Counted from the stretch's first letter, positions 47,589-57,980 are shown. The stretch: 64,000 bases of DNA from Nostoc sp. UHCC 0302 (GCF_038096175.1 NZ_CP151099.1:7356001-7420000), one strand, 5' to 3'. Translations and numbers: made by a program. Notes: generated by a model from the sequence alone, not told the origin.

Positions 47589-48598
47589 CTTGCTGTTGCC
47601 TTAAAACTAGCGATTCTACTTGGAGATACCTTATACAGTAGTTCTTTATACATCGAATCTAGTAATATTGCTAATTTAGAGACCCAGAAGTTTTTAGAGT
47701 AGGAAGTAATATTTAAACTCACAGATTTATCAAATATTTACCTCAAAAGCTAACTATTATGCTGGCAAAAACTATTAATAGTGAGCTTGGTTTCTAGTTA
47801 TTTATTTAGATTTCAAATAATTTGTATGGTAGATAACCTTTGTATAGACATTGCAATGCAATATTCCTACACGTGTGAAATCTGTACTAACAATCCTTAA
47901 GTTAACTGTATTAGATTATTTATAAGTTTTGAGTATAAAAAATCGATAAGTTTAAGCCGCAAACAAGCCATTTTAATTGAGACTTCACTGATGGCAAAAA
48001 CAGTTTAATTTTACACATTTATGACATCCTGTCATAGAAGTATTCTATAAAAAATTAAGGTCATCAGTTTAGTAAAACTACGCCTGACAGCAAAAATTGC
48101 TGTGCATACAGGCACAAGCATAAGAACTTTACATTAAGCCCTCTGCCACGATAGCTGCTACCGAAGGTATCGAACTGACGTACTAATGTTGTCTGTGGTG
48201 TTTCATTAACTAAAATGTCATGAAAATCTGACAATTGGGCTAATTGTGAGGTTGGACACAACCTTAATGTTATGATTTTATGACATATTGATCCCGGAAG
48301 GGCTGATAAATTCGTGAAATAGGCAAAAAACCGTCTTGAGACCCCTTGATCCCGACACGGGATAACTGGTTAATATTTACTTAACAAAAGAACTCTTCTG
48401 ATCCCAAGAATGCTGGTTACGGCATGACAAGGGTTAAAAAGGGAGTAACTACCAATTTAAAAACAGACTAAAAAACTTAAAAACTGGGCAAGACCAGGAG
48501 TCAGGAATAAGAAATTCATCTGGGGTGGATGACATTTTATACAGCATTCTTTAACCCGGGGAAATCATTTACCTTTCAAACTACTGGAGGCCAAATAA
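47589..48598. other. 1.0-kb gene-free leader region
   Basis: No supported gene. It contains a degenerate palindromic repeat at 47841-47871, a 6-bp hairpin ATCCCGACACGGGAT at 48349-48363, and a purine-rich stretch near 48430-48500. The last 20 bp carry a strong ribosome-binding site (CTGGAGGCC) for the DUF4912 gene. A long 5' leader or a small RNA is possible but unproven. Confidence 0.55.
47841..47871. repeat. Degenerate short palindromic repeat
   Basis: TGTATAGACATTGC and GCAATATTCCTACA are imperfect inverse arms. It is similar in plan to 9949-9974 and the GTAGAGACG family. Confidence 0.55.
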
Positions 48599-49858
48599 AT
48601 GGCAAAAGAACGCCCGCCGCTAGAAGAGATGACATTACGGCAACTACGCAAAGTTGCTAGCGAATGCAGTATTTCTCGTTATAGCCGAATGCGTAAATCG
48701 CAACTGCTGGCAGCAATTCAAGAAGTCCAGCGCAGTAAAGTTTCACTTAGCCCATCTCATTCACTGGAGGCACAGGAAACCGTGGAAGCAGCAAAATTTG
48801 AACTAGGTCAGGAAGATCGTACCGGTGGCTCTCTCACTGATGTTGATGAAGCACTTGCAGATTTACCAGCAGGTTACGGTGACAGCCGCGTTGTCCTATT
48901 GCCGCGTGATCCTCAGTGGGCTTACACTTACTGGGATGTTCCTAATGAACATAAAGAAGATTTACGGCGGCAAGGTGGACAACAACTGGCGCTACGAATT
49001 TATGATGTAACCGACATCAATATCGAATACCAAAGCCCCCACAGCATTCAGGAATATCCTGTTGATGAACTAGCAAGAGAATGGTATTTACCAGTTCCAG
49101 TTAGCGATCGCGATTATGTAATCGATATCGGCTATCGTGCGGTCGATGGTCGCTGGTTGATATTAGCCCGTTCTGCTAGAGTACATATTCCTCCTGTATA
49201 TCCTTCTGATTGGATTGAAGATGTCTTCATCACTGTAAACTTTGAAGAAGATTTGCGTGGTAAGACTCAGTACGAACTAGTTCCTCCTGCCAAGAAGATA
49301 GCGACTGTAAATAGCTACAGCAACGCCAACGCCAATGGTAATCCCATTTACGATCAAATCTTTGGTTTGGCTGAATCTGCTGAAGCACAACGGGTTGCTG
49401 GTTCTCTCTTCGGTTCCCAGCACCAAGTACCAGGTTCTGCGCGTCCTGAAGAAGTCATCAGCTCCTATATTTTCCCATCTGGCGTAGGTCTGTGGGCAGT
49501 TCCCACTGTCTCTGGTTTAACCGCTTCCGGTGTAGGAATGTCAGGTGTTGGCTTCTCGGCTTCTGCTGTACCAGTGCGTCCACGCCAGTTCTGGTTAATT
49601 GCTGATGCTGAATTGATTGTCTATGGTGCAACAGAACCTGATGCTAATGTAACCATTGGTGGTCGTCCAATTAAGCTGAATCCAGACGGTACGTTTCGCT
49701 TCCAGATGTCCTTCCAAGATGGCTTAATTGACTATCCAATTTTGGCTGTAGCTGCTGATGGTGAGCAAACTCGATCAATTCACATGAAGTTTAATCGTGA
49801 AACCCCATCCCGGAATACGAATACTAAAGAAGATGCTGTTTTAGAATGGCTCCCTTAA
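48599..49858 (+). CDS. DUF4912 protein with Rho-N/SAP-like N-terminus
   Basis: A 419-residue protein. Residues 8-45 (LEEMTLRQLRKVASECSISR and SQLLAAIQEV) look like a small Rho-N or SAP-type nucleic-acid-binding helix set. Residues about 95-215 match DUF4912 (DPQWAYTYWDVPNEH, LALRIYDVTDIN, YVIDIGYRAVDGRW). A Gly/Ser-rich middle follows, then a C-terminal beta-rich segment (FWLIADAELIVYGATEPDAN, then VTIGGRPIKLNPDGTF). DUF4912 has no settled function. It has a long leader and a strong ribosome-binding site. Confidence 0.8.
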   Translation: MAKERPPLEEMTLRQLRKVASECSISRYSRMRKSQLLAAIQEVQRSKVSLSPSHSLEAQETVEAAKFELGQEDRTGGSLTDVDEALADLPAGYGDSRVVLLPRDPQWAYTYWDVPNEHKEDLRRQGGQQLALRIYDVTDINIEYQSPHSIQEYPVDELAREWYLPVPVSDRDYVIDIGYRAVDGRWLILARSARVHIPPVYPSDWIEDVFITVNFEEDLRGKTQYELVPPAKKIATVNSYSNANANGNPIYDQIFGLAESAEAQRVAGSLFGSQHQVPGSARPEEVISSYIFPSGVGLWAVPTVSGLTASGVGMSGVGFSASAVPVRPRQFWLIADAELIVYGATEPDANVTIGGRPIKLNPDGTFRFQMSFQDGLIDYPILAVAADGEQTRSIHMKFNRETPSRNTNTKEDAVLEWLP

Positions 49859-49940
49859 ATTTTAGATTTTCAATTAACCCCAGACTGAAATCTTAAATTG
49901 TTTCCCGCTATAGTGATCCTGTAGCGGGTTTTTACATTAT

Positions 49941-50867
49941 ATGACTACAAAAAAATTATTTTTATTATTTAACTTGATAATTGCAGCCAGCTTATTATCC
50001 GGTTGTAATAAAATTGAAGCCAATTCAGTACCAAAATTGTCTAAAACTTGCCTTGGTAAAGATAGTAAGTTCAGTATTGATTTCTTTAAAACTAATAATC
50101 GCGGTGAAAGATATGAAAGAGGTATTAATCACGTGATTATTTTTAATCCTAAATCTGAAGAATTAGATTTTAAAGTTAATGTTGGTTTATCTCATAAACT
50201 ATACGCTAAAGATGTTAGGGGTAAATTGCGTAAAGAATATATACCAAAACAGTTTCATGAACTTCTTACTGAGGAAAATTCTAAGTTGAATGGCAAAACA
50301 CCAATTGCTGCAATTAATGCTGACTATATAGGTACTGATAATAAACCACAAGGTTTAAATATTTCTCGTGGTGTTGAATATTCAGGAGCATTTAAGAATA
50401 AACGTTCTTCTTTTGGAATATCCGGCGGTAAACCTTTGCAGCGAAAAGCTACTATCCAAGCTAGCAAAAGAAAGAATGATATTTTCAATTACAATTTAGT
50501 CGGAGGAAATGGCAGATTTTACCGCCAGGGTAATTTTAAAGATATTTGTCAAGATTTAGGAGAATTTGCTTGTAAAAATGCGACAAATCGCTCTATGGCA
50601 GCTATCACTAATCAAGGATATGTGATCCTGTTAGTCAATGATGCAAAAGCTAATTCAACTATAGAAGTTTCGCAAACTAATCAAGAGTTGTTGCCAGATA
50701 TGTTTGATGATGTTTTAAAAGGTATTGCTCGGAATAATTGTTTAGGTACGATTCAAGAAGGGATATTATTCGATGGAGGTATGTCTCCAGGATTGTACTA
50801 CAACAATAAAATATATGTGGAAAACTATGGGCCAATTGGTTCAGTATTTTTGATTTATAGAAAATAA
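49941..50867 (+). CDS. Lipoprotein with phosphodiester-glycosidase (NAGPA)-like domain
   Basis: A 308-residue predicted lipoprotein. The signal peptide ends in the lipobox LLSGC, giving lipid-modified Cys22. The rest contains landmarks of the NAGPA/phosphodiester glycosidase fold: AAINADYIGTDNKPQGL, RSMAAITNQGYVILLV and the C-terminal GILFDGGMSPGLYYN. Such domains act on exopolysaccharide or other glycosyl phosphodiesters; the substrate is unknown here. It is likely anchored to a membrane facing the periplasm. Its base composition is more AT-rich than that of its neighbours, which may hint at separate origin. Confidence 0.72.
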   Translation: MTTKKLFLLFNLIIAASLLSGCNKIEANSVPKLSKTCLGKDSKFSIDFFKTNNRGERYERGINHVIIFNPKSEELDFKVNVGLSHKLYAKDVRGKLRKEYIPKQFHELLTEENSKLNGKTPIAAINADYIGTDNKPQGLNISRGVEYSGAFKNKRSSFGISGGKPLQRKATIQASKRKNDIFNYNLVGGNGRFYRQGNFKDICQDLGEFACKNATNRSMAAITNQGYVILLVNDAKANSTIEVSQTNQELLPDMFDDVLKGIARNNCLGTIQEGILFDGGMSPGLYYNNKIYVENYGPIGSVFLIYRK

Positions 50868-50949
50868 TTTTTATTCAAATCTATATGGATAGACAGATCC
50901 GCCTGTGACCTGAAAGCGGTACGCTAGAAGCTAAAGTTAAAAGTAGACT

Positions 50950-51516
50950 ATGACACCTGAAGAAATTACTACTACGCTGACAGAGCTATTTGGTACATCA
51001 GTAGTGGCTGCGATCGCCTCTGAATCGTGGCAAGTAGATACCCCTAATTTTCGGCTATTGGTACTACTTTCGGAAGATAAGAGTTGGCTACGAATTCTCC
51101 TACCAATTGTACCTGCACAGGAAGCCCAAGCATTTTTACAACAGTTTTTAGAAGCCAACTTTGATGAGACTCAGGAAGTACGTTATGCTTTGCATCAAGG
51201 AGTAGTTTGGGGCATATTTCAACACAATAGTAATACTTTAGAGAGTGCAGATTTTTCCAGTGCCATCAACCGACTTATTTCTCTCCATAAAGCTGGGCTA
51301 GATGAAGTATTCAATAAATTAGTTGAAAAACAAATCCGACAAATTATCCAAGCTGCGAAACAGCAAGGGCAATCCCTAGAAGCTACTATGCAAAACCTAG
51401 AACGCTTTTATGCAGAAGGATTGTTAGGTGAAATAAGCCAAACATCAAAAGCACAAGAAGAAGTGCTAGCTGCTTGGCGGCGTCAATTAGAACGTTTATG
51501 GAATGAAGATGATTAG
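50950..51516 (+). CDS. Unrecognised protein, YbjN-like fold possible
   Basis: A 188-residue soluble protein. The first 100 residues alternate strands and helices (WQVDTPNFRLLVLLSEDKSW, ILLPIVPAQEAQAFLQQFLE) in a way that recalls YbjN/secretion-chaperone-like folds. The C-terminal 80 residues form long helices (VEKQIRQIIQAAKQQGQSLE). No catalytic motif is seen. It lies between the lipoprotein and DUF2358 genes with short gaps, so cotranscription with DUF2358 is possible. Confidence 0.6.
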   Translation: MTPEEITTTLTELFGTSVVAAIASESWQVDTPNFRLLVLLSEDKSWLRILLPIVPAQEAQAFLQQFLEANFDETQEVRYALHQGVVWGIFQHNSNTLESADFSSAINRLISLHKAGLDEVFNKLVEKQIRQIIQAAKQQGQSLEATMQNLERFYAEGLLGEISQTSKAQEEVLAAWRRQLERLWNEDD

Positions 51517-51581
51517 TTGATTTCAATGCTTAATTAAGCCCGTTTACATACTAAACTAATTTATAGATATCTCTGTTCATT

Positions 51582-51965
51582 ATGGATATCATTGAAATCC
51601 TCAAAGAAGACTATCAAAGATTTCCTCAAAACCAAACTTACAGCATTTACGCCCCAGGGGTTTATTTTCAAGACCCAATGAATAAGTTTCATGGCATTGA
51701 ACGCTATAAACAGATGATTAATTTCATGCAAACTTGGTTTTTAAATATCAAGATGGACTTACACAATATTCAAAGAGAAGGTGACTTAATCAAGACTGAG
51801 TGGACACTCAGTTGGAATACCCCTCTTCCGTGGAAACCACGTATCTCTATCTCTGGGTGGAGCGAACTAGGTCTTAACTCTGCTAGTTTAATTGTTTCTC
51901 ATATTGATTATTGGAACTGCTCGCGTTTAGATGTGCTAAAGCAGCATTTTTTCTCTTTAAACTGA
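51582..51965 (+). CDS. DUF2358-family protein
   Basis: A 127-residue protein of the SnoaL/NTF2-like DUF2358 family found in cyanobacteria and chloroplasts. Typical phrases are ILKEDYQRFPQNQTYSIYAP, VYFQDPMNKFHGIERYK and SHIDYWNCSRLDVLKQHF. Function is unknown. A fragment repeating the last 20 residues occurs downstream at 52227-52307, so the locus once carried a second copy. Confidence 0.82.
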   Translation: MDIIEILKEDYQRFPQNQTYSIYAPGVYFQDPMNKFHGIERYKQMINFMQTWFLNIKMDLHNIQREGDLIKTEWTLSWNTPLPWKPRISISGWSELGLNSASLIVSHIDYWNCSRLDVLKQHFFSLN

Positions 51966-52350
51966 AGCGAATACTGATTAGTAATTAAAAAATACTCTAA
52001 AAATCTTGCTAATAGAGATTTACTAGCTAAGCCTAACAAGCTGGGTACAGCATCGAGAATGCGATGCGATCGCCTTAGTCAACAGCAGTCAGTATGGTAA
52101 CAAACCCTACTAGTAATTTCTATCTACTTAGAAAATTTTTGGCTTAGACATTACCACCTCCGAGCCTATGCTTCTTTTCTAATCCGCTACTATTATGAAT
52201 AGCAGTTACTAGGGCAACATAGCTAAATGATTTCCCACGTTAATTATTACGACTGTTCTCGCCTAGACTTGCTAAAACAGCATTTATTTTCCTTAAACAG
52301 TCGATAATGTGAATAAATGTAAATAATTTTCAGGCAGGACAGAATCATCT
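51966..52350. other. Intergenic region holding a gene relic
   Basis: 385 bp between DUF2358 and the ArsA-like ATPase gene. Apart from the DUF2358 relic at 52227-52307 it holds no feature I can support. Confidence 0.55.
52227..52307 (+). pseudogene. C-terminal relic of a second DUF2358 gene
   Basis: Twenty-six codons read MISHVNYYDCSRLDLLKQHL then FSLNSR and stop. This is close to the end of the intact neighbour (IVSHIDYWNCSRLDVLKQHF). The DNA differs at many third positions, so the copies separated long ago. The rest of the gene has been lost. Confidence 0.8.
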
Positions 52351-53523
52351 ATGCGTGTAATTTTAATGACCGGCAAAGGTGGCGTGGGAAAAACTTCCGT
52401 TGCGGCTGCAACTGGACTTCGTTGTGCAGAACTAGGCTATCGTACACTAGTTTTGAGTACAGATCCTGCTCACTCCTTAGCAGACAGTTTTGATTTAGAA
52501 CTGGCACACGCACCTAGAGAGATTCGCCCAAATTTATGGGGTGCTGAACTAGATGCCTTACTAGAACTAGAAGGAAACTGGGGTGCTGTAAAGCGATATA
52601 TTACCCAAGTTTTACAAGCAAGGGGTTTAGAAGGGGTACAGGCAGAAGAATTGGCAATTTTACCAGGCATGGATGAGATTTTTGGCTTGGTAAGAATGAA
52701 ACGCCATTACGATGAAGGCGAGTATGATGTATTAATTATTGACTCAGCCCCCACTGGCACAGCACTGCGTTTACTGAGTTTACCAGAAGTGGGTGGCTGG
52801 TATATGCGTCGTTTTTACAAACCATTTCAAAACATCTCGGTAGCACTACGACCTTTAGTAGAACCGTTTTTTAGACCGATCGCAGGTTTTTCGCTACCAG
52901 ATAAAGAAGTGATGGATGCGCCTTACGAGTTTTATGAACAAATTGAAGCTCTAGAAAAAGTATTAACAGATAATACTCAAACCTCAGTGCGCCTCGTCAC
53001 TAATCCAGAGAAGATGGTGATTAAGGAATCTCTTCGCGCTCATGCTTATCTGAGTTTGTATAATGTTGCAACAGATTTAGTCGTAGCCAATCGCATCATT
53101 CCCGACGAAGTACAAGACCCATTCTTCCAACGTTGGAAAGAGAGTCAACAGCAATATCGTCAAGAAATTCATGATAACTTTCTGCCTCTGCCTGTAAAGG
53201 AAGTTCCGTTATTCTCTGAAGAAATGTGTGGATTGGCAGCATTAGAACGGCTCAAGGAAACCCTCTACAAGGATGAAGATCCAACTCAAGTTTATTACAA
53301 AGAAACAACTATTAGAGTTGTGCAAGAGCAAAATCAATACAGTTTAGAAATTTATTTGCCTGGAATTCCTAAAAACCAGGTTCAACTAAGCAAAACTGGA
53401 GACGAATTAAACATTACTATTGGCAATCATCGTCGTAATTTAGTATTACCCCAAGCGTTAGCAGCATTACAAACAGCAGGGGCAAAGATGGAAGACGATT
53501 ATCTTAAAATCCGCTTTGCTTAA
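52351..53523 (+). CDS. ArsA/GET3-family ATPase with C-terminal HSP20-like domain
   Basis: A 390-residue P-loop ATPase. The N-terminus holds the deviant Walker [10 protein letters not shown] (8-16). Also seen are [11 protein letters not shown], switch [14 protein letters not shown] and an A-loop-like [13 protein letters not shown]. The last 75 residues ([26 protein letters not shown]) form an alpha-crystallin/HSP20-like domain, the ArsA_HSP20 type known in cyanobacteria. It could target tail-anchored membrane proteins or act as a client chaperone; arsenite transport is less likely with no arsB or arsR nearby. A hairpin terminator follows. Confidence 0.88.
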   Translation: MRVILMTGKGGVGKTSVAAATGLRCAELGYRTLVLSTDPAHSLADSFDLELAHAPREIRPNLWGAELDALLELEGNWGAVKRYITQVLQARGLEGVQAEELAILPGMDEIFGLVRMKRHYDEGEYDVLIIDSAPTGTALRLLSLPEVGGWYMRRFYKPFQNISVALRPLVEPFFRPIAGFSLPDKEVMDAPYEFYEQIEALEKVLTDNTQTSVRLVTNPEKMVIKESLRAHAYLSLYNVATDLVVANRIIPDEVQDPFFQRWKESQQQYRQEIHDNFLPLPVKEVPLFSEEMCGLAALERLKETLYKDEDPTQVYYKETTIRVVQEQNQYSLEIYLPGIPKNQVQLSKTGDELNITIGNHRRNLVLPQALAALQTAGAKMEDDYLKIRFA

Positions 53524-54107
53524 ATGTAGAAGTTTCAGTTTTTTCAAACAGTAAATTCTAGATAAAAAGCCAAAACTAGCAAAGTCAAATTATTTTGGCT
53601 GGTACAGGCGCAACAACATTTATTGCGTCTGTAATTTTTGCTTTCAAACAGCGGTTTTATCGTTGCTTGTAGTGTGAATATTGCAATGGAATGCCTACTA
53701 AGTAAGTAGACATAATTAAACTGAATATACTTTGTGATTCTTAGTTTGCGCTGTTTCAGGAGACAACGCAAACTGCAAACTTTAATTCCTTTATATCTAC
53801 CTACTTATATTTTATTCATATAAATCCGTTGCAAGTAAAGATTTGTATAAAAACCTAGCAAATTTAGCTGAAGAAATTAAAGAAATATAAACGTAAAATT
53901 TTGGTTGGATATGCCATTTTGATTTGCTATAAGAGTTTAAAACTTACTACTAAAATTGGAGTTTTTTATAAATTTTGAGTAAATAAATTTCTTAACAGTG
54001 TTTTGCCCGTACTTCCACTGAAGACAAGTTGCTTAATAAAATTTAGAAATGTCAATAGATTTAATCATAATCTATTGACAAATTATTAATTTATTTGATT
54101 ATAAGCA
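53524..54107. other. Intergenic region before the sensor kinase
   Basis: Besides the terminator near its start, this AT-rich stretch shows no gene. It probably holds the promoter for the multi-GAF kinase. Confidence 0.55.
53605..53640 (+). terminator. Terminator after the ArsA-like gene
   Basis: CAGGCGCAA (53605-53613) pairs with TTGCGTCTG (53623-53631) with one G-T pair, followed by TAATTTTTG. Confidence 0.7.
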
Positions 54108-57100
54108 ATGACCTCAAGTACAGATGAAGACTTGCGAGTGAGTCGTAAAGATGAAAATTTACTACACCGGATTACTAACCGTATCCGACGAAGCTTAGAG
54201 TTAGAAGAGATTATCGCAGTCACAGCAGCAGAAGTGCGATCGCTACTGCGAACTGACCGAGTGATGATCTACAAATTTCATGCTGATGGCAGCGGTCAGG
54301 TCATTGCTGAATCCATTTATCAGAATAGGTTACCGTCTCTACTAGGGCTAAATTTCCCTGCCGATGACATTCCATCCCACGCCCGCGAACTGTTTATCAA
54401 ATCACGGTTACGTTCTGTTGTCAACGTTGATACTCAAGAAATTGGTCAAGTTCACCTTTGTGAATTAGAAAATGGAGAAATCATAACAGAGGAGATACGT
54501 TATCGCCCTGTAGATCGTTGTCATGTTGAATACTTGACGGCAATGGGGGTTAAGTCCTCTGTAGTCGCACCCATTATTTATCAAGATGTACTTTGGGGGC
54601 TGCTAGTATCACACCATTCTGAGTCATATCAGATTTCAGAATATGACTTGCAAGCGATGCAGATGGTGGTTGATCAACTGTCAGTAGCGATCGCTCAAAG
54701 TACTCTTCTCACCCAAGCTCGCGAAAAAGCTGCAAGAGAAGCCGTAATTAGCCGCATTGCTACTTTACTGCATTCATTGCCGACAATTGTACTACAGCCT
54801 GCTTTAGAAGCAGCTGTTACAGCTCTAGATGGTATTGGTGGTAGGCTTTGTATTAGAAATGATGCCTTAAATCTTCACAATGGCAACGTTCAGAGCTTAG
54901 CAGAATGTCTAATTCCAGGAAACAATTGCATCACCCTTTATACTTGTGGGCAGCAACCTGTGATGCCAGAACAAACTATATATCCATTGATAGAGCAGTA
55001 TAGCGTTTGGCAAGAACAGTACAAGTCTACTAACTGTGATGTTTGGGCAATCTCAGACATTTATCAAACTTCAAGTTTACGAACTTTACAAGTTGCTTTC
55101 CAACCAACTAAAATTCGTAGTCTGTTGATGATTCCACTTCACTATCGTCAGCAGTTGCTGGGTTACTTAAGTATTTTCCGCAATGAAATAGATACAGAAA
55201 CCCTATGGGCAGGGCAGTATGACAGTGATCAAAGGCAATTGTATCCCCGTCTATCCTTTGAGGTTTGGCGAGAATACAAGAAAGCTCAAGCTCGCAAATG
55301 GACAGACGAAGAGATTGAACTCGCTAGAGAACTCGGAAAACACTTTGCCTCAGCAATACAGCAGTTTGAACTATACCAGCAAGTACAAACTTTTAACGAT
55401 AATTTAGAAAAACAAGTCAAAAAGCGCACAGTTGAACTGCAACGCACAGCTGAACAACAACAAGCTGTATTTAAAGTTATTGCTGAAATTCGCGAATCTC
55501 TGGACACAGATACTATTTTTCAAACAACTACTAAAGAGGTTTGTCAATTAATTAAAGCTGATCGGGTTTCTGTTTATCGCTTCAGTTCTGATTGGGGTGG
55601 TGAATTTGTCGGCGATTATGAGGCTGCTAGCCCGTACTGGTCAAATGAATCTGAACTAGGTATTAATACAGTTTGGAATGACACCTATTTACAAGAAACA
55701 CAAGGAGGGCGTTATCGCAACAACGAAACATTTGCAGTAGATGACATCCACACGATGGGTTTTGCTCAGTGTCATATCGACAATTTAGAGCAGTTTCAAA
55801 TTCACGCTTTTGTGCTTGCTCCTATCTTTGTTGGGCAAAAACTTTGGGGTTTGCTAGCTACTTATCAACATACTGGGCCTCGTCAATGGAAAGCCTCAGA
55901 AGTTAATTTTCTGAGCCAGATTGCGGCTCAAATGGGGGTAGCACTCCAACAAGCTGGATTACTCACGCAAACAAAGCAACAGGCATTAGATTTGCAACAA
56001 GCGGCAGAACAACAACAAATATTGTTTGCAGTTGTTGCCAAAATTCGGGAATCTCTTGACCTAGAGACAGTTTTTGCAGCAACTGTACGTGAAGCTCGTC
56101 GCTCTTTGAATGCTGATCGAGTTGTAGTGTATCGCTTTGACCCTAATTCTGAATTTGATGAGGGTGAAATTGTTTCAGAGGATCTTTTACCAGAATTTAC
56201 TTCTGCTTTAACCTTAAAAATTCAAGACAACTGTTTTAAGAAAAAGTATCTTGCTCTCTATCGTCAGGGAAGGGTTCATGCGATCGCTGACATACACAAA
56301 CATGAACTCAACCCATGTTACGTTCAAATGCTCGAGCAACTTGAAATCAAAGCTAATTTAGTTTTGCCATTAGCTAATGGCAATGACCTCTGGGGTTTGT
56401 TGTGCATTCACCAATGCAAGCAACCTCGTAAATGGCAACCCTCAGAAATTCAGTTTACTACCCAAGTTGCTGCACAGCTTTCTGTAGCAATAGAACAAGC
56501 CGAATTACTTTCCCAAACTGAGCAGCAAGCTTTTGATTTGCGACAAGCAGCAGCACAACAACAGGTATTGTTTGAAGTGGTTGCAAAAATTCGGGAATCT
56601 CTTGATTTAAAGGCGATTTTTCAAACCACCACTCAGGAAATTTGCAAATCCCTAGAAGCAGATCGTGTAGCTATTTACCGCTTTGATCCCGATTGGAGTG
56701 GTGAATTTATTGCTGAGTTTGTGGGTGAGGATTGGGTGAAGCTAGTAACTGAGGAAAAAAATACAGTTTGGCCAGATACTTATTTACAGGAAACCCAAGG
56801 TGGACGATATCGTCACAATGAAACCTTTGCAGTGGATGATATTTATCAAGCTGGTCATTCTCAGTGTCATTTAGTATTGCTGGAAAAATGTCAAGTAAGA
56901 GCATATGCGATCGCCCCAATATTTTTTGGACAACAGCTTTGGGGTTTACTGGCAGCTTACCAAAACTCTGCACCCCGCCACTGGGAAGCCTCAGAAATTA
57001 AGTTTCTCGCTCAAATTGCCAATCAGCTTGGGGTTGCACTTCAACAAACGCAATTGCTTAACCAGACTAAAGAGCAGACACAAAAGTTAAGTCAAGCTCT

Positions 57101-57980
57101 ACATGATTTACAACAAACTCAAACCCAATTGATTCAAAATGAGAAAATGTCCTCACTGGGACAATTGGTAGCTGGCATTGCCCACGAAATTAACAACCCT
57201 CTAAACTTTATTTATGGCAACATCAATCATGTCAGCGAATACGCCCAAGATTTGCTAAGTATATTGGATTTGTATCACCAGCAATGTTCCAACCCCAGCC
57301 CGGAAATTCAACAACTTTCTGAAGAGATAGATTTGGAATTTGCCACTGAAGATTTGCCCAAAACTTTATCTTCCATGAAAATTGGCATTGATCGCATCCG
57401 TCAGATTGTCTTAGGTTTACGGAATTTCTCTCGTCTCGATCAGGCCGAAATGAAGCCAGTAGATATCCACGAGGGTATTGATAGCACCTTACTAATTTTG
57501 CAGCATCGTTTAAAAGCAAGACCGGAAAGTCCAGCGATTCAGTTGGTGAAGGAATACGGTAACCTTCCCTTGGTAGAGTGCTATGCTGGGCCGCTAAATC
57601 AGGTATTTATGAATGTTTTGAGTAATGCGATCGATGCTCTAGAAGATTTTAGGGGATCTAATTCAGAACCTCATAGTAGTCAAATTACTATCTGTACTGT
57701 CACTGGAGAGCTTGAAGGCAATATCAAAAGCGTGGTAATTCGCATTATAGACAATGGCCCAGGAATATCCGAAACTGTTAGGGCAAGAATCTGCGACCCA
57801 TTTTTTACTACTAAGCCAGTCGGAAAAGGCACTGGGTTAGGCTTATCAATTAGTTACCAAATTGTTGTGGATAAACACGGTGGTATTTTTAAATGTAACT
57901 CCCAGCCGGGGTTAGGTACAGAATTTTGGATTGAAATTCCAATTAAACAAGTCACCCAAACAGCACTAAGCGCTGAATGA
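54108..57980 (+). CDS. Multi-GAF cyanobacteriochrome-type sensor histidine kinase
   Basis: A 1290-residue cytosolic light-sensor candidate. GAF1 (about 28-200) has the phytochrome-like NFPADDIPSHARELF and a Cys138-His139 pair where bilin attaches. A degenerate GAF follows (about 215-420, no Cys-His pair). GAF at 455-615 has Cys555-His556 in GFAQCHIDNLEQF. GAF at 640-795 has DNCF (Asp707-Phe710), the DXCF motif, plus Cys737-Tyr738. GAF at 820-980 has Cys920-His921. Coiled linkers rich in Gln join them. The kinase has the H box LVAGIAHEINNPLNFIYGNI (His1026) and an ATPase with NQVFMNVLSNAIDAL, DNGPGI and GKGTGLGLSISYQI. No response regulator lies next to it. Photoactivity is inferred; some GAFs may only bind ligands or dimerise. 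Confidence 0.88.
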   Translation: MTSSTDEDLRVSRKDENLLHRITNRIRRSLELEEIIAVTAAEVRSLLRTDRVMIYKFHADGSGQVIAESIYQNRLPSLLGLNFPADDIPSHARELFIKSRLRSVVNVDTQEIGQVHLCELENGEIITEEIRYRPVDRCHVEYLTAMGVKSSVVAPIIYQDVLWGLLVSHHSESYQISEYDLQAMQMVVDQLSVAIAQSTLLTQAREKAAREAVISRIATLLHSLPTIVLQPALEAAVTALDGIGGRLCIRNDALNLHNGNVQSLAECLIPGNNCITLYTCGQQPVMPEQTIYPLIEQYSVWQEQYKSTNCDVWAISDIYQTSSLRTLQVAFQPTKIRSLLMIPLHYRQQLLGYLSIFRNEIDTETLWAGQYDSDQRQLYPRLSFEVWREYKKAQARKWTDEEIELARELGKHFASAIQQFELYQQVQTFNDNLEKQVKKRTVELQRTAEQQQAVFKVIAEIRESLDTDTIFQTTTKEVCQLIKADRVSVYRFSSDWGGEFVGDYEAASPYWSNESELGINTVWNDTYLQETQGGRYRNNETFAVDDIHTMGFAQCHIDNLEQFQIHAFVLAPIFVGQKLWGLLATYQHTGPRQWKASEVNFLSQIAAQMGVALQQAGLLTQTKQQALDLQQAAEQQQILFAVVAKIRESLDLETVFAATVREARRSLNADRVVVYRFDPNSEFDEGEIVSEDLLPEFTSALTLKIQDNCFKKKYLALYRQGRVHAIADIHKHELNPCYVQMLEQLEIKANLVLPLANGNDLWGLLCIHQCKQPRKWQPSEIQFTTQVAAQLSVAIEQAELLSQTEQQAFDLRQAAAQQQVLFEVVAKIRESLDLKAIFQTTTQEICKSLEADRVAIYRFDPDWSGEFIAEFVGEDWVKLVTEEKNTVWPDTYLQETQGGRYRHNETFAVDDIYQAGHSQCHLVLLEKCQVRAYAIAPIFFGQQLWGLLAAYQNSAPRHWEASEIKFLAQIANQLGVALQQTQLLNQTKEQTQKLSQALHDLQQTQTQLIQNEKMSSLGQLVAGIAHEINNPLNFIYGNINHVSEYAQDLLSILDLYHQQCSNPSPEIQQLSEEIDLEFATEDLPKTLSSMKIGIDRIRQIVLGLRNFSRLDQAEMKPVDIHEGIDSTLLILQHRLKARPESPAIQLVKEYGNLPLVECYAGPLNQVFMNVLSNAIDALEDFRGSNSEPHSSQITICTVTGELEGNIKSVVIRIIDNGPGISETVRARICDPFFTTKPVGKGTGLGLSISYQIVVDKHGGIFKCNSQPGLGTEFWIEIPIKQVTQTALSAE

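Noticed and set aside
48064-48261. 65-codon reverse frame in the DUF4912 leader
   Set aside because: No ribosome-binding site, no recognisable motif, and the frame covers a repeat fragment (ACCGAAGGTATCG).
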